This document shows positions 37,898-47,162 of a DNA stretch of 64,000 nucleotides, piece after piece. The translations under genes and the position numbers were made by a program. Origin of the DNA: CAWDYA01 sp963806495. GTDB lineage: Bacteria > Acidobacteriota > Polarisedimenticolia > JACPZX01 > DASXTC01. The first letter of the stretch is position 1, and every line of letters starts with the position of its first letter. The stretch is from the NCBI GenBank assembly GCA_963806495.1, contig CAWDYA010000005.1:1-64000 (forward strand). Reading direction: 5' to 3'. The notes below the pieces were generated by a model. The model was not told the origin of the DNA, searched no databases, and worked only from the letters and a program-made list of their open reading frames with translations.

Positions 37898-40036
37898 GTG
37901 CGATGCTCTCTCCGCTTTTCGATCTCGGTCGCGGCTCTGCTGCTGGTGCTTTTCGCTGCGGCGCCGATCCCCGTCCTTGCGGGTGAGGCCGGTCCCCGCT
38001 CGTTGCTGGTGAAGACACGGGCGCGCAGCGGGCACGGGGCCATGGCCTCGATCCTCGGACGTGCCGGCATGGATCGTCGTGCGGAGAGATGGACGTCCGA
38101 CCTGACGCGCTGGCACGTAGTGGCCATCGGCCCCGAGGAAGATCCCGAGGACGCGATCCGGCGCCTGTCACGCGACCCTGACGTGGAGGCGGTGGAGATC
38201 GAGAAGTTCGCGCGGGTCACCCGTATCGCTCCAGACGATCTCAGCTCGAGCCAGTGGGCCCTCGACAACGTCGGTCAGGTGGTGAACGGGGTCGGCGGGC
38301 TGTACGACGCCGACATCGACGCACCCGAGGCATGGGACCTCACGCGCGGCGACCGGTCGGTCATCGTCGCCGTCCTCGATACGGGTGTGCACACCGATCA
38401 TCCCGACCTGCAGGGGAATCTCCTGCACGGCTATGACTTCGCCAACGGTGACACCAACACGTGGGACGACGCCGGGGTGGGACACGGCACGCCGGTGGCC
38501 GGCATCATCGGAGCCGTGGGTGACAACGGCATCGCCATGAGCGGCGTGAACTGGCAGGTGAGCCTGCTGCCGGTGAAGGTGTGCTTCGGCGACGGACGGT
38601 GCCCCTATTCGGCGATCACCGCGGGTGTCGAGTACGCGGTGGCGCACGGTGCGCGGGTTCTCAATCTGAGTCTGTCGTGTGACGAGCACCTCGACGATGC
38701 CACCGGTTCGTGCGATGCGGACCACTCGGGTGAATGCTACTCGGGTGCTCTGCGCGACGCGCTCGCGGCGGCGCGCGACGCCGGTGTGATCGCCGTCACC
38801 GCGGCGGGCAACTGCGGGCAGAACGTGGACGACGCGACGAAGGTCTACCCCTGCGCCTACGATCTGGACAATGTGCTGTGCGTCGGGGCCACCGACTCGC
38901 ACGACGAGCTGGCCTGGTTCAGCAACTACGGTCCCCGGCATGTCAGGGTCGCGGCCCCCGGCACGGAGATGCTCTCGTTGAGCACATACCCGAGCTACAC
39001 GCTGCTGTGGGACGGGACCTCCTTCTCCTCGCCGCTCGCGGCCGGCGTGGCGGCGCTCGAGCTGTCCCGCAACGACCGATTCACGCCGGGGGCCCTGATG
39101 GATCGGATGGCGGCTTTCAGGCCGATGCCCTCCCTGGACGGCGCTATCGCCGGCGGCACGCGTCTCAACGCGATGAGGGCGGTCGCCGACCTGTTCCTGA
39201 CACCCGAGGCGATCTCGGCGTCGCGCGGCGGGGCCGTGAATCTGGTGGGTGACTTCAACGGCGACGGCTGGATGGACGCCTGCGAGGCCGATCGTCGCAC
39301 GGGGCACCGCGTGCTGCGTGGAGACGGGATGAGGCTCGCGGCCCCTGCGACCTGGTCGCGCCAGCCGGGTTTCGGGCTGGAGCTGGCGGGAGACTTCGAC
39401 GGCGACGGACGGGACGACATCGCGCTGCTGGGCCGGCGGGGCACCGAGGTGCTCCTCTCCACCGGCGAGGCGTTTGGCACCGCGAGACAGTGGTCGTCCG
39501 AACGCCTGAGGGTGCTGGCCGCCTGGGCGGGAGACGTGGACGGCGACGGCCGCGCGGATATCGTGCTGACGCAGGACGGACGAAGGGTCTGGGTGCAGCG
39601 ATCGACCGGCTCAGGTTTTGCGCGTGCCCGGCTCTGGTCCTCCGTCAGGGGCGTGATGCCGAAGCTCATGGCCGATTTCGACGGTGACGGGAAGGACGAT
39701 CTGATCTGGGCGAGCCGGTTCGGTGTGGGGGTCTCGCTGTCGAACGGAAACGCGTTTGGCCGTCCGGTGCTTCTGAGTTCCGCAGAGGACCGCCGCAGTC
39801 GGCTGCTGGCAGGCGACGTGGACGGCGACGGCATGGTGGACCTCGTGAGTCGGCGCGAGGACGGCTGCTGGGATGTGATGCTCGCGGACGGGACCGGCGT
39901 GGGGCCGGCCAGGCCCTGGAGCTGCGGCCCACGGACGGTCTTCGATGCGATCGGCCGGTTCGACGAGGACGGCAGAGCGGATCTCGTCACACTGGATCCG
40001 GTGAACGGGTGGGAGGTCGGCCGCTCCAGCCATTGA
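37898..40036 (+). CDS. Secreted subtilisin-like S8 protease with VCBS/FG-GAP repeats
   Basis: 712 aa from GTG. Signal peptide (VRCSLRFSISVAALLLVL), prodomain (~31-115), then catalytic triad: Asp161 in VAVLDTGVH, His196 in GVGHGTPVAG, Ser375 in DGTSFSSPLAAG. The last ~230 residues hold six repeats of the DFDGDGRDD type (DFNGDGWMD, DVDGDGRAD, DFDGDGKDD, DVDGDGMVD, FDEDGRAD), calcium-binding FG-GAP/VCBS units that may form a propeller and bind surface targets. Start chosen for ggaggcc upstream and the signal peptide. Probably an extracellular scavenging or processing protease. Confidence 0.93.
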   Translation: MRCSLRFSISVAALLLVLFAAAPIPVLAGEAGPRSLLVKTRARSGHGAMASILGRAGMDRRAERWTSDLTRWHVVAIGPEEDPEDAIRRLSRDPDVEAVEIEKFARVTRIAPDDLSSSQWALDNVGQVVNGVGGLYDADIDAPEAWDLTRGDRSVIVAVLDTGVHTDHPDLQGNLLHGYDFANGDTNTWDDAGVGHGTPVAGIIGAVGDNGIAMSGVNWQVSLLPVKVCFGDGRCPYSAITAGVEYAVAHGARVLNLSLSCDEHLDDATGSCDADHSGECYSGALRDALAAARDAGVIAVTAAGNCGQNVDDATKVYPCAYDLDNVLCVGATDSHDELAWFSNYGPRHVRVAAPGTEMLSLSTYPSYTLLWDGTSFSSPLAAGVAALELSRNDRFTPGALMDRMAAFRPMPSLDGAIAGGTRLNAMRAVADLFLTPEAISASRGGAVNLVGDFNGDGWMDACEADRRTGHRVLRGDGMRLAAPATWSRQPGFGLELAGDFDGDGRDDIALLGRRGTEVLLSTGEAFGTARQWSSERLRVLAAWAGDVDGDGRADIVLTQDGRRVWVQRSTGSGFARARLWSSVRGVMPKLMADFDGDGKDDLIWASRFGVGVSLSNGNAFGRPVLLSSAEDRRSRLLAGDVDGDGMVDLVSRREDGCWDVMLADGTGVGPARPWSCGPRTVFDAIGRFDEDGRADLVTLDPVNGWEVGRSSH

Positions 40037-40041
40037 TCGCA

Positions 40042-42459
40042 TCAGGGATGCGATGTCTGCCAGAACGTCACGAAAGTGCGAGGCATCGCGATCTCCGGAG
40101 GCGGCCACTCTCCCGTGTTGAGCCGCTCGTCGAAGTAGATCACCGGGGTGCTCGCACCCCAGGTCCGCTGGACCACGTTCCCGCCCGCCACCAGCGAGCC
40201 GTAATGAACGGCGTCTCCCTCGGCGACGATGTCACCCGCGTTGTAAAGCACTCCGAAAAGACTGACCGGGCTCAGGATCGGGGTGCCCTTCGCATCGCGT
40301 CCGCCCGACGTCGTGATCGAGTAGGTCTCTCCGTCCGGCGACGTCGCCGTGATCGACTGCGCGGCAACGGAGTTCTTGATCATCCGGTCGGCCGGCGTCC
40401 CGCTGCCCGCCGCCGTGGCGTACTGGAGATTCACGAACGCCTCACCCGGATCGTGTCGCAGGTCGTGATCGGGATCGTCGAACGGCTCTCCGGGGGGCAG
40501 CAGCACGCGTGGGACCCCGGCGATCGCATCGGCCTCGAACGAGACCGCGTTGAGGTAGATCAGCCCCGCGCTGCTCCAGGCGCCCGAGGCGATTCGTACC
40601 GCTGGGGTGAGGTTTCCCGGACGGGGCGGCAGCCCGTCGGTGGTGTCGAAGAAGAAGATCCCCTGCTCGCCGTCGGTCCAGTCGCGCACGCTTCGTGCGG
40701 GCCCCGCGCCGTTCTCCCGGAACGCGCCGCTTGCGACGTCATAGGCGAAGTAGTGGACATGCCTCTCGGACGGCAGACGTGAGGTGACGATCCCCTTCCA
40801 CACTGTGTAGTCGAAGGAAGCGCACTCGATGCCGGCAACGCGCTGGAAGAGATTGCTGTGATCGAGATCCGGGCCCCGAGCCGGATCGTACGGCAGGGGC
40901 TGGTCGGGGAGGGAGGACCAGCCTACGAGATCTCCGCCAGCGACCACCTTCAGCCAGGGATCCTCGATCGAGTCGTCCGGGTCGGCCAGCCAGCCTCCGA
41001 GGGCTCCTCCCGCTCCGGTCCCCGTAATGTGCCTGCCGAACGAAGCGTAGGGGTAGCCGCTGGCCACCGCCCCATCTAGACGATCCATATGGTCCGGCAG
41101 CACGATGTCGCCCACTGCCAGAACCCGCCCCCAGCGGGCCCGCAGGTCGCCTCGCGACACGAGATCGCCGCACGATTCCAGAGGCCCGTGAGGTGCGTTG
41201 GTCGGAATCTCGGCCAGACCCACGCGCACGACCGCGCGCGCGATCGGATCGGCGCCCGCGGGGGCCTGAGGGATACCCGCGCTGCGGTCCAGCCGCGCGT
41301 ATCGCGCAGCGGTCACCTTGATCGTGACGAAGCCGAGACGTGAGACGGAGGGCGAAGCGGGCGCTGCGGGCGGGGCGTAGATCTCGATCCGCTCCAGGCG
41401 GCCGGTCGTCTCCTGCGACCCGAACATCTCCGCGTTGATCTCGTCGATCACATCGATCCGTCCCGGCTGATCCTCGAGGACGAGGTCGGGTCCCTTTTCC
41501 GTACCGAGAAAGAGGGTGACGGTGTCTCCCCGCCATGGCTTGGAGAAAAGATCCAGGTGCGGGAAGAGGGGAAGCAGCTCCCGTCCCTGCCGGTAGTACT
41601 CCCGCCCCGGTGTGCCGTCGGCGGCGATCGGCGCGGTAGCCGGGTTTCCGTCCGCGTCGATGAGGCGGCGCGATCGGATGATACGCGCCGGGTCCCGAAG
41701 ATCGAAACGGCCCAGAAAGGCATGGCGGACCGCCGATGGCGGCCCCGAGAGGGGTGCATCGAACCAGGCCTTCACCGCCCGTGCGCCCGATTCGGCGACG
41801 TTGAGAAGCTGCGCCCTGTCCCGGTCGAGAGCTGAGACGCGGGATTCGATGTCCGCGACCTGAAGCAGGGTCAGCCCGATGAGGCCGAGGGCTGCGGCCA
41901 CGATCATCGCGATGAGCAGCGCCGAGCCGGACTGCCTGGATCCTGATCGACGGTGCCCTTCCGGCTGGGAGTCTCTGCCGGAGCGGATGCGCCGCGCGAG
42001 CGCCGATGCCATCCGGCGAATCCGGCTCACGCGTGCCTCGAGCCCACGGACCTGGTCGTCGCCGAGATAGCCCATCTCCGCGCACATGAGCAGGTGTGTC
42101 TCGAGCTCGGACAGGTCCGAAAGCGCGTCGTGCAGACAACGGATGAACGCTCCGCCGGACCCGGACGACTGTCCTCTGGCGACGGCGACCGGCACCCGTG
42201 CCGATGCGTCGATCATCCGGGTCGACACGGGACGGCCGCCCGCCTCCTCGATGACGCGTGACAGCCGGAGAACCTCGATCGCGAGATCAAAGCTCTCGGA
42301 CCAGACTCTCAGGTTTCTGTAGGCAGGCGGCGCGGCGGCCGGCGTCCGGGTATCGTCCGGGTCGTTCGGGTGCGACGGCTCCGGGCGGGCTTCTTCCTGC
42401 GGTACCGGATCAGCCGGGGCCGTCGGCGTCTCATGAGCGCCAGGTGCCGTGGGAGGCAT
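40042..42459 (-). CDS. Four-helix (S23/IVP-like) domain joined to a PilX-like pilus protein
   Basis: 805 aa. Residues ~1-45 are Pro-rich and disordered. Residues 47-158 match the 23S rRNA intervening-sequence/four-helix bundle family: YRNLRVWSESFDLAIEV, VPVAVARGQSSGS, FIRCLHDALSDLSELETHL. At 176-230 a PilX-like start follows: GSALLIAMIVAAALGLIGLTLLQ with ALDRDRAQLLNVAESGARA. The long rest is beta-rich and resembles minor-pilin assembly proteins. I know of no such fusion; one indel could have joined two genes, with the second starting near M150. ATG at 42459 has ggag upstream. Overlaps the pseudopilin gene by 29 bp and likely works with it. Confidence 0.68.
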   Translation of the reverse strand: MPPTAPGAHETPTAPADPVPQEEARPEPSHPNDPDDTRTPAAAPPAYRNLRVWSESFDLAIEVLRLSRVIEEAGGRPVSTRMIDASARVPVAVARGQSSGSGGAFIRCLHDALSDLSELETHLLMCAEMGYLGDDQVRGLEARVSRIRRMASALARRIRSGRDSQPEGHRRSGSRQSGSALLIAMIVAAALGLIGLTLLQVADIESRVSALDRDRAQLLNVAESGARAVKAWFDAPLSGPPSAVRHAFLGRFDLRDPARIIRSRRLIDADGNPATAPIAADGTPGREYYRQGRELLPLFPHLDLFSKPWRGDTVTLFLGTEKGPDLVLEDQPGRIDVIDEINAEMFGSQETTGRLERIEIYAPPAAPASPSVSRLGFVTIKVTAARYARLDRSAGIPQAPAGADPIARAVVRVGLAEIPTNAPHGPLESCGDLVSRGDLRARWGRVLAVGDIVLPDHMDRLDGAVASGYPYASFGRHITGTGAGGALGGWLADPDDSIEDPWLKVVAGGDLVGWSSLPDQPLPYDPARGPDLDHSNLFQRVAGIECASFDYTVWKGIVTSRLPSERHVHYFAYDVASGAFRENGAGPARSVRDWTDGEQGIFFFDTTDGLPPRPGNLTPAVRIASGAWSSAGLIYLNAVSFEADAIAGVPRVLLPPGEPFDDPDHDLRHDPGEAFVNLQYATAAGSGTPADRMIKNSVAAQSITATSPDGETYSITTSGGRDAKGTPILSPVSLFGVLYNAGDIVAEGDAVHYGSLVAGGNVVQRTWGASTPVIYFDERLNTGEWPPPEIAMPRTFVTFWQTSHP

Positions 42460-42997
42460 CGTATCTCCGTACCCGGAGCCGGCCGGTGGCCCCGTAGGCG
42501 GTGACGCCACGCATGTCGCGCCCGTCGGTGAGGTAGAGCGTGCCACTGCTGGTCTCGCCGGTAGGCGAGGCCGAATAGATGTCGGACGCACCGAACGCGA
42601 TCGGGTCGTCGTTCGAGGAGAGCGTCCCGGAGGATGGGGGGATGCGTGGGGCAGGGCCGGTGATGCCGATTCTCACGCCGGGATACCTTGCCGTGAGGTC
42701 GAGCAGCGGACCGATCGGTACGTCGACGCCCGAGGCGATCTCCGCTGTGTGGATCCCTCGGCTCCCACCATCCCTGTAGAGCTGCCACCGTCCACCGGAC
42801 GGAGTTTTCTCGAAGAGCAGGCCGACGTAGCAGCCGCGGGAAACCGCTTCCATGCGGGCGCGGTGCATCTGCACTACGAGGTCTCGGGCGGCACCGTTGA
42901 GCCTGGCGGAGTGGATCATCGTGGACACGGACGGGATCGCCGCACCGGCTCCGAGCGCGACGAGGGTGAGCGAGGCCAGCATCTCGGGTAGAGTCAT
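42431..42997 (-). CDS. GspH/FimT-type pseudopilin
   Basis: 188 aa beginning MTLPEMLASLTLVALGAGAA, the mature N-terminus of a type IV pilin-like protein with Glu at position 5, then IHSARLNGAARDLVVQMHRARMEAVSRG as in GspH/FimT. The leader normally ahead of MTLPE is missing from this start. In another frame MHRRTPR (ATG at 43017) precedes it, so a small indel in the c-run near 43000 may hide the prepilin leader. Function: minor pseudopilin of a type IV pilus or type II secretion-like system; the rest of the system is not in this window. Confidence 0.72.
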   Translation of the reverse strand: MTLPEMLASLTLVALGAGAAIPSVSTMIHSARLNGAARDLVVQMHRARMEAVSRGCYVGLLFEKTPSGGRWQLYRDGGSRGIHTAEIASGVDVPIGPLLDLTARYPGVRIGITGPAPRIPPSSGTLSSNDDPIAFGASDIYSASPTGETSSGTLYLTDGRDMRGVTAYGATGRLRVRRYDASHGTWRS

Positions 42998-43084
42998 CGG
43001 GGGGTCCTCCTGTGCATGCGCCGGCGCGCGGCCGGCGGGATCCGGGGCGCGGCGGTCGCTCGTCCTTCGCCGCGCCCCGTCCGG

Positions 43085-43426
43085 TTACTTCTTCGCTTTT
43101 CCCGCGGAGAGCCGCTCGCGGATCCTCGCCAGCGACTTCTCGCCGATGCCTTGCACTTTGAGCAGGTCGTCGACCGAGCTGTATGGCCCGTTCTTTTCAC
43201 GGAACTCGACGATCCGCTGGGCGATGACCTGCCCGACGCCGGGCACCGACATCAGCTGCTCGACCGTGGCCGTGTTGATGTCGACGGTCTGCGCAGCGGT
43301 CTGGCCGCCGTCACGGCCCGCAGGTACCGCGAGGGACGGTGGCGCGAGCAGCAGCGACGCGAGCAACGCGGCCGTCATCAGCGCGATCGACGTGAACGCT
43401 CGAACATCCTTCTTGCCTGGACGCAT
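43085..43426 (-). CDS. comEA: ComEA-like helix-hairpin-helix DNA-binding protein
   Basis: 113 aa. Signal sequence (KKDVRAFTSIALMTAALLASLLL) and a C-terminal double HhH domain: VDINTATVEQLMSVPGVGQVIAQRIVEFRE and SVDDLLKVQGIGEKSLARI. In competent bacteria ComEA holds incoming DNA in the periplasm. Start at 43426 follows acaggagg. Together with the pilus-like genes beside it this hints at DNA uptake, but no ComEC is present here. Confidence 0.87.
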   Translation of the reverse strand: MRPGKKDVRAFTSIALMTAALLASLLLAPPSLAVPAGRDGGQTAAQTVDINTATVEQLMSVPGVGQVIAQRIVEFREKNGPYSSVDDLLKVQGIGEKSLARIRERLSAGKAKK

Positions 43427-43454
43427 TCGTTTCCTCCTGTGGAACCGGAACTCT

Positions 43455-43574
43455 CCGCCGCGCAAGCGGCGGTGACACGGGGACGGACGCACCCCGCCGT
43501 GCGACCGTCCCCGGTTTCCTCCACCGCCCCGGTCACACGGTGGAGGGAAGGGGTGGGGGGGCTTTCGCCCCCCC
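43455..43574. repeat. Four consecutive stem-loops
   Basis: Hairpins at 43455-43472 (7 bp, GCAA loop), 43479-43512 (8 bp, one mismatch, 5 bp), 43518-43546 (9 bp) and 43555-43574 (GGGGGGGC with GCCCCCCC, TTTC loop). They fill most of the gene-free stretch 43427-43647 between two minus-strand genes. Without T runs they are weak terminators at best. Confidence 0.55.
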
Positions 43575-43647
43575 TGGGGGGTGCTTCGGGGGAGGACCAT
43601 GAGGAGAGCTGGTTGACTGAGGAGGGCATCCCCCGACGCACCCGAAC

Positions 43648-43842
43648 TCAGGAACACTCGGGTTGCATGGCCAGAACTTTCTCGAGCAGGATGGCGCTGT
43701 CGCGGCACTCGACGACGTGTCCCGCCTCATCCTCGAGACGGAAGATCCGGATGCAGGAGAAGGTCCAGGAACGGCCTCCGATCTCGACCTTTCCGTCCTT
43801 CCCTGACAGGGCCCGCCAGATGAGAACGGATGCCTGATCCAT
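43648..43842 (-). CDS. Small hypothetical protein (64 aa)
   Basis: I do not recognise this protein. It begins MDQASVLIWRALSGKDGKVE, is mixed alpha/beta in look, has two Cys in the middle (SCIRIF, HVVECRD) and one near the end (QPECS). A very good ribosome site, caggaggaggt, lies just before the ATG at 43842, which is the main reason to believe it is translated. No membrane or signal segment. Followed by the hairpin cluster. Confidence 0.5.
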   Translation of the reverse strand: MDQASVLIWRALSGKDGKVEIGGRSWTFSCIRIFRLEDEAGHVVECRDSAILLEKVLAMQPECS

Positions 43843-44269
43843 GAGACCTCCTCCTGCAAGGGCGGCTGCCCGGCTCCGCTTCGCCGTCCGCCGTCGCCGT
43901 TGAGAGAGCAACACCGGTGCCAACGCGGGGATGCGCGCCACGGGGCATCGCAAGCTCCCGGGATTCAGTGTGTTGAGGGATACGGTGGTCCCGGGACGCA
44001 TTCCGGCGTGCTCATCGATCCGATCGCCGGCGAGCACCGCGATCGGACAGGTGTGCGGTGGCGATCACACGTGGGCGGTTTGCTGATTCTGCGCGGGTTC
44101 GTGCAGGCACGCCGGTGCGACGGCGGCCTCCGGAGGGACTCGTTCACGTGCCCTGGGAGGTGGCCCGTTCCCGTCCGGGCGACCGGCACCGTGCCGGGTT
44201 CCATGCCCGAGGGAGCTCATGACGACATGACCTTCATGCTGGTGCGGTTACCCGGATCGCGGACCCTGC
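43843..44269. other. Gene-poor stretch with a possible phosphatase remnant
   Basis: No convincing intact gene. On the plus strand, 44085-44237 reads GLLILRGFVQARRCDGGL and, after ~30 residues, AHDDMTFMLVRLP. These recall the C-terminal YTDGV.EAR and DDMT(L)VVVR ends of PP2C/SpoIIE phosphatases, but spacing is too short and the YTDG core is missing. Possibly a decayed fragment. Confidence 0.3.
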
Positions 44270-46073
44270 TCACTCCCGCCGCTCACGCCACGGCAGGACC
44301 CCGAGCAGACCCAGGGCCGCCAGCCCGGCGAGGGTGAGGCCGTCGCCGAGGCGGCGGGCCGGCGTTCTCTCGAACGTCACGGACACATCGTGCGTCCCGG
44401 GAGTGACTCTGAAAAACAGGACGCGACGGCTGCGTGATGCGTTGACGAGGGCGGCGGGCTCGCCGTCGACCCGGACCACCCAGCCGGGGAACCGGTAGAT
44501 ATTGACCCGGATGAGCGACTCGGCCGCGGCGTCCACGCGGAACCGCACGCTGGCGGTGCGTGCCGTGAGAATCGGAAAGGGTGGCCGTCCCGCGAGCCAC
44601 CTCGGCTCGCGGCCTCTCGAAATCCCTGGCATCGAGCCCCATGAAGCTCACCCCCTGCGGCAGGTGGTCGAGCCACCGCATCGTGTGCTTTCGAACGTAC
44701 GCGCCGTCCATGAGGTCAACGGACGGTGTGGCCGGTTCCGGGAGGCGTATCATGTTGTTGTACGGTTTCTCCTCGAAGCCCACCCGGTCGAGGGGCGCAC
44801 GCAGATTGACCCCGAGCGTTCCGCTCAGGGCTGCCGCGATCGCGAAGACGCCGCAGATCACCGCCGCACCCGCCAACCCGGGCACGCCGGCACCGGCTCC
44901 CGCATGACGCACCGGGGCGGGTCCCCACGCGACCCAGGCGGCGCCGCAGAGAAACCCGGTGGAGAGCGTCGTGAACGTCAGGAATCGCCAGGGGAACTGC
45001 ACGAACGCCAGCGGTCCGAAGAGGCTCCAGACGAACCCCGAGGCAGGGATCATCATGAAGACGGCCACCGCCGTCATCCCGAGGAAGAACCATGCATGCC
45101 TGACCGAGTCGGGGCGTCTGGTGCGCAGACGTGCGACGCCGAACGCCACGAGCAGGGTGCCGGCGATCTGCATCAGCCCCATGCGGAACGACATCTGATC
45201 CTTGAGTCCCTCGAGACTCATGCCGAATCCCCACGGCCACCAGACGAGCTGGATCGGATAGACGAAGTGCTTGTGGAAGTCGACGTAACCTTTGGTGTAG
45301 ATGTCGAGGTTGATCAGGCCGCGCTCGAGAAAGGCCGGGACGAGGAAGAACCCGGCGATGGCGTAGCCGACGGCGCACGCCAGCGCGGCGCGCCCAATCC
45401 ACTTCCACTCCAGGAGGTAGCGCCCCCCGATACTGCGAAGCGAGAGAAACAGGCCGTAGGCGCCGAGCAGCGCGGGCACCATCATCGTGCTGATCGTGTG
45501 CGATGTCGAGATGCCGGCGACCGCCAGGGCCGACGAGATGACGTCCCAGCGCGAGCCGCGCACCTTGAGGTTCCGGAAGGCCAGCAGCAGCAGCGGGAGG
45601 AAAGCGAATACGGTGTACTCGGAGAACGCCTTGCGTACGTACAGGTCGAGCAGATGGTAGGGAGCGTAAGTGTAGGCCGCTGCCGCCACCACGCCTCCCC
45701 AGTTACCGAGAAACGTCCGGGCGTAGAGGTACATGGCCGCGGAGGCCATCAGCATGAAGATCGCGATGGCTGCCTTGAGCGAGAGGACCGGGCCGAAGCC
45801 GGCCAGGCGGAAGACCTCGGCCACGTAGTAGAACAACGGTGCGTAATAGATCGGATGCGGTCCACCGTAGCCCGCCGAGACGTCCGGGAACCAGCGCGGC
45901 GGGATCTGGCCGTCGCGCAGGGCCAGATCGTACTCGGTCAGCCGGTACAGATGCAGATCGTCGTGTCCTTCGAACCAGCCCGGGCGGAAGGCCGGGATCA
46001 GCGCGGGAAGGCAGAGAATCAGCGCCATGGCCAGGGACAGCCTCCGCTCCCGCTCCGCCGGCGCCGCGGACAC
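44270..46073 (-). CDS. Polytopic membrane protein, PTPS-related/GT-C-like (PF10131 type), one-base break
   Basis: About 600 aa with roughly ten or more membrane helices. N-terminal motif GHDDLHLYRLTEYDLALRDG with IPPRWFPDVSAGYG and HPIYYAPLFYYV is characteristic of the 6-pyruvoyl-tetrahydropterin synthase-related membrane family, which has a GT-C glycosyltransferase-like topology despite its name. The C-terminus (IRVNIYRFPGWVVRVDGEPA, FFRVTPGTHDVSVTF) is a beta domain like that of YfhO proteins. One extra base near 44580 breaks the frame between EVARGT and FPILTART. Likely handles lipid-linked sugars at the envelope; substrate unknown. GTG start at 46073 is a guess; ATG at 46031 is possible. 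Confidence 0.75.
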
Positions 46074-46170
46074 GGCTCCGCGCGCGGGGGACCTGGGTCT
46101 GGGCTGGTTCGTTCCGGGCAGCGGTCGGCTCCTCGAAGTGGGGTTCGGCGGAACCTATTCTAGTGCAGCC

Positions 46171-46215
46171 GCCACACCGGCCGCTTCGGGGACAATCGTG
46201 AACCGGCCGTGTGGC
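46171..46215. repeat. Hairpin between divergent genes
   Basis: gccaca plus cggccg pairs with cggccg plus tgtggc (12 bp, one bulged C, 20-nt loop), in the 277-bp gap between the membrane protein gene and hemX. TAGAAT hexamers occur on both sides in opposite orientation (46162-46157 minus; 46334-46339 plus). Confidence 0.45.
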
Positions 46216-46330
46216 CCGTGGATTGCACTGACAGGCGACGAGTCGTTTCCGCCCCGCGGGGAGGCACCTGCGGGGCGATTTCAACCAGCGGCAGGTGCGT
46301 GATTTGGCGCAGGCCGCCGGAACAGGGCGG

Positions 46331-46339
46331 TGCTAGAAT
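46331..46339 (+). promoter_or_regulatory. Extended -10 before the haem operon
   Basis: TGC then TAGAAT, 11 bp before the ATG at 46351. No -35 at the right distance. If used, the leader would be only a few bases. Confidence 0.35.
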
Positions 46340-46350
46340 GGCGTGCAGCC

Positions 46351-47160
46351 ATGAGTAATTGGAGCAATATCCTCCTCGACGCGGCGCTCGTTCTGTACTC
46401 TCTCGGCGCGCTCGTCTCCATCTCGGTCATCGTCACCCGACGCCGCGAGCGGGCGTTCCTCATCCCCTGGCTGACCCTCGCCGGGTTCGTGGTCCATCTC
46501 GGGGGCATCGTCGCGCGCGGGGTGGCCGAGAAAGGGATCCCGGTGGAGAACCTGAGGGGGATCATGTTCCTCGTGGCGTGGGCCGCGATCTCGGTCTATC
46601 TGTTCGCGCATTTCAGGTTCCGGCTCGAGGTGATGGGGATCGTGATCCTCCCTCTCGTGGTTGCCCTGATGCTGCTCACCCTGCTGCTCCCCCAGGGGAC
46701 GGAGCCGGGGGCCGCGTCACACCAGGCGACCAGCGTGGAGACCGCGGGCCGGCTGATCCACATCGTCCCGGCGATCCTGGGCGTCTCGGCCCTGTTCCTC
46801 ACCTTCGCCTCCAGCATCATCTATCTGATCCAGGAGCGGGCCCTCAAGTCCCATCGTCCCCTCAAGCTGATCCTGAGGCTTCCGTCCCTCGAGAGGTGCG
46901 AGAAACTCGGCTACCAGTCGCTGACGTGGGGTTTCTCGCTGCTGAGCTTCGTCGTGCTCACAGGCGTCGTCTCGGCGGGGTACCGCCCGGATGCCAACTG
47001 GGGCTGGCTGCTGCGGGAGAAATGGTCGCTGCTGGCCTGGCTGATCTTCGCCGTGATCATCTACGACCGGATCTTCAGCGGCGGCTGGCGGGGCCGCAAG
47101 GCGGCCTATCTGAGCATCATCGGTTTCGGAGTCATGATTCTGAGAATGGTCGGGGTCTGA
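46351..47160 (+). CDS. hemX: HemX/CcsA-family membrane protein
   Basis: 269 aa with about eight hydrophobic segments (VLYSLGALVSISVIV, LRGIMFLVAWAAISVYLF, SLLSFVVLTGVVSAGY). Belongs to the cytochrome c assembly CcsA/HemX family, but lacks the long WWD-type loop needed for haem handling in CcsA. Directly upstream of hemA and in the same operon as hemC and hemD, as in Bacillus where HemX lowers HemA levels, so HemX is preferred over CcsA. ATG at 46351 chosen. Confidence 0.82.
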   Translation: MSNWSNILLDAALVLYSLGALVSISVIVTRRRERAFLIPWLTLAGFVVHLGGIVARGVAEKGIPVENLRGIMFLVAWAAISVYLFAHFRFRLEVMGIVILPLVVALMLLTLLLPQGTEPGAASHQATSVETAGRLIHIVPAILGVSALFLTFASSIIYLIQERALKSHRPLKLILRLPSLERCEKLGYQSLTWGFSLLSFVVLTGVVSAGYRPDANWGWLLREKWSLLAWLIFAVIIYDRIFSGGWRGRKAAYLSIIGFGVMILRMVGV

Positions 47161-47162
47161 TC

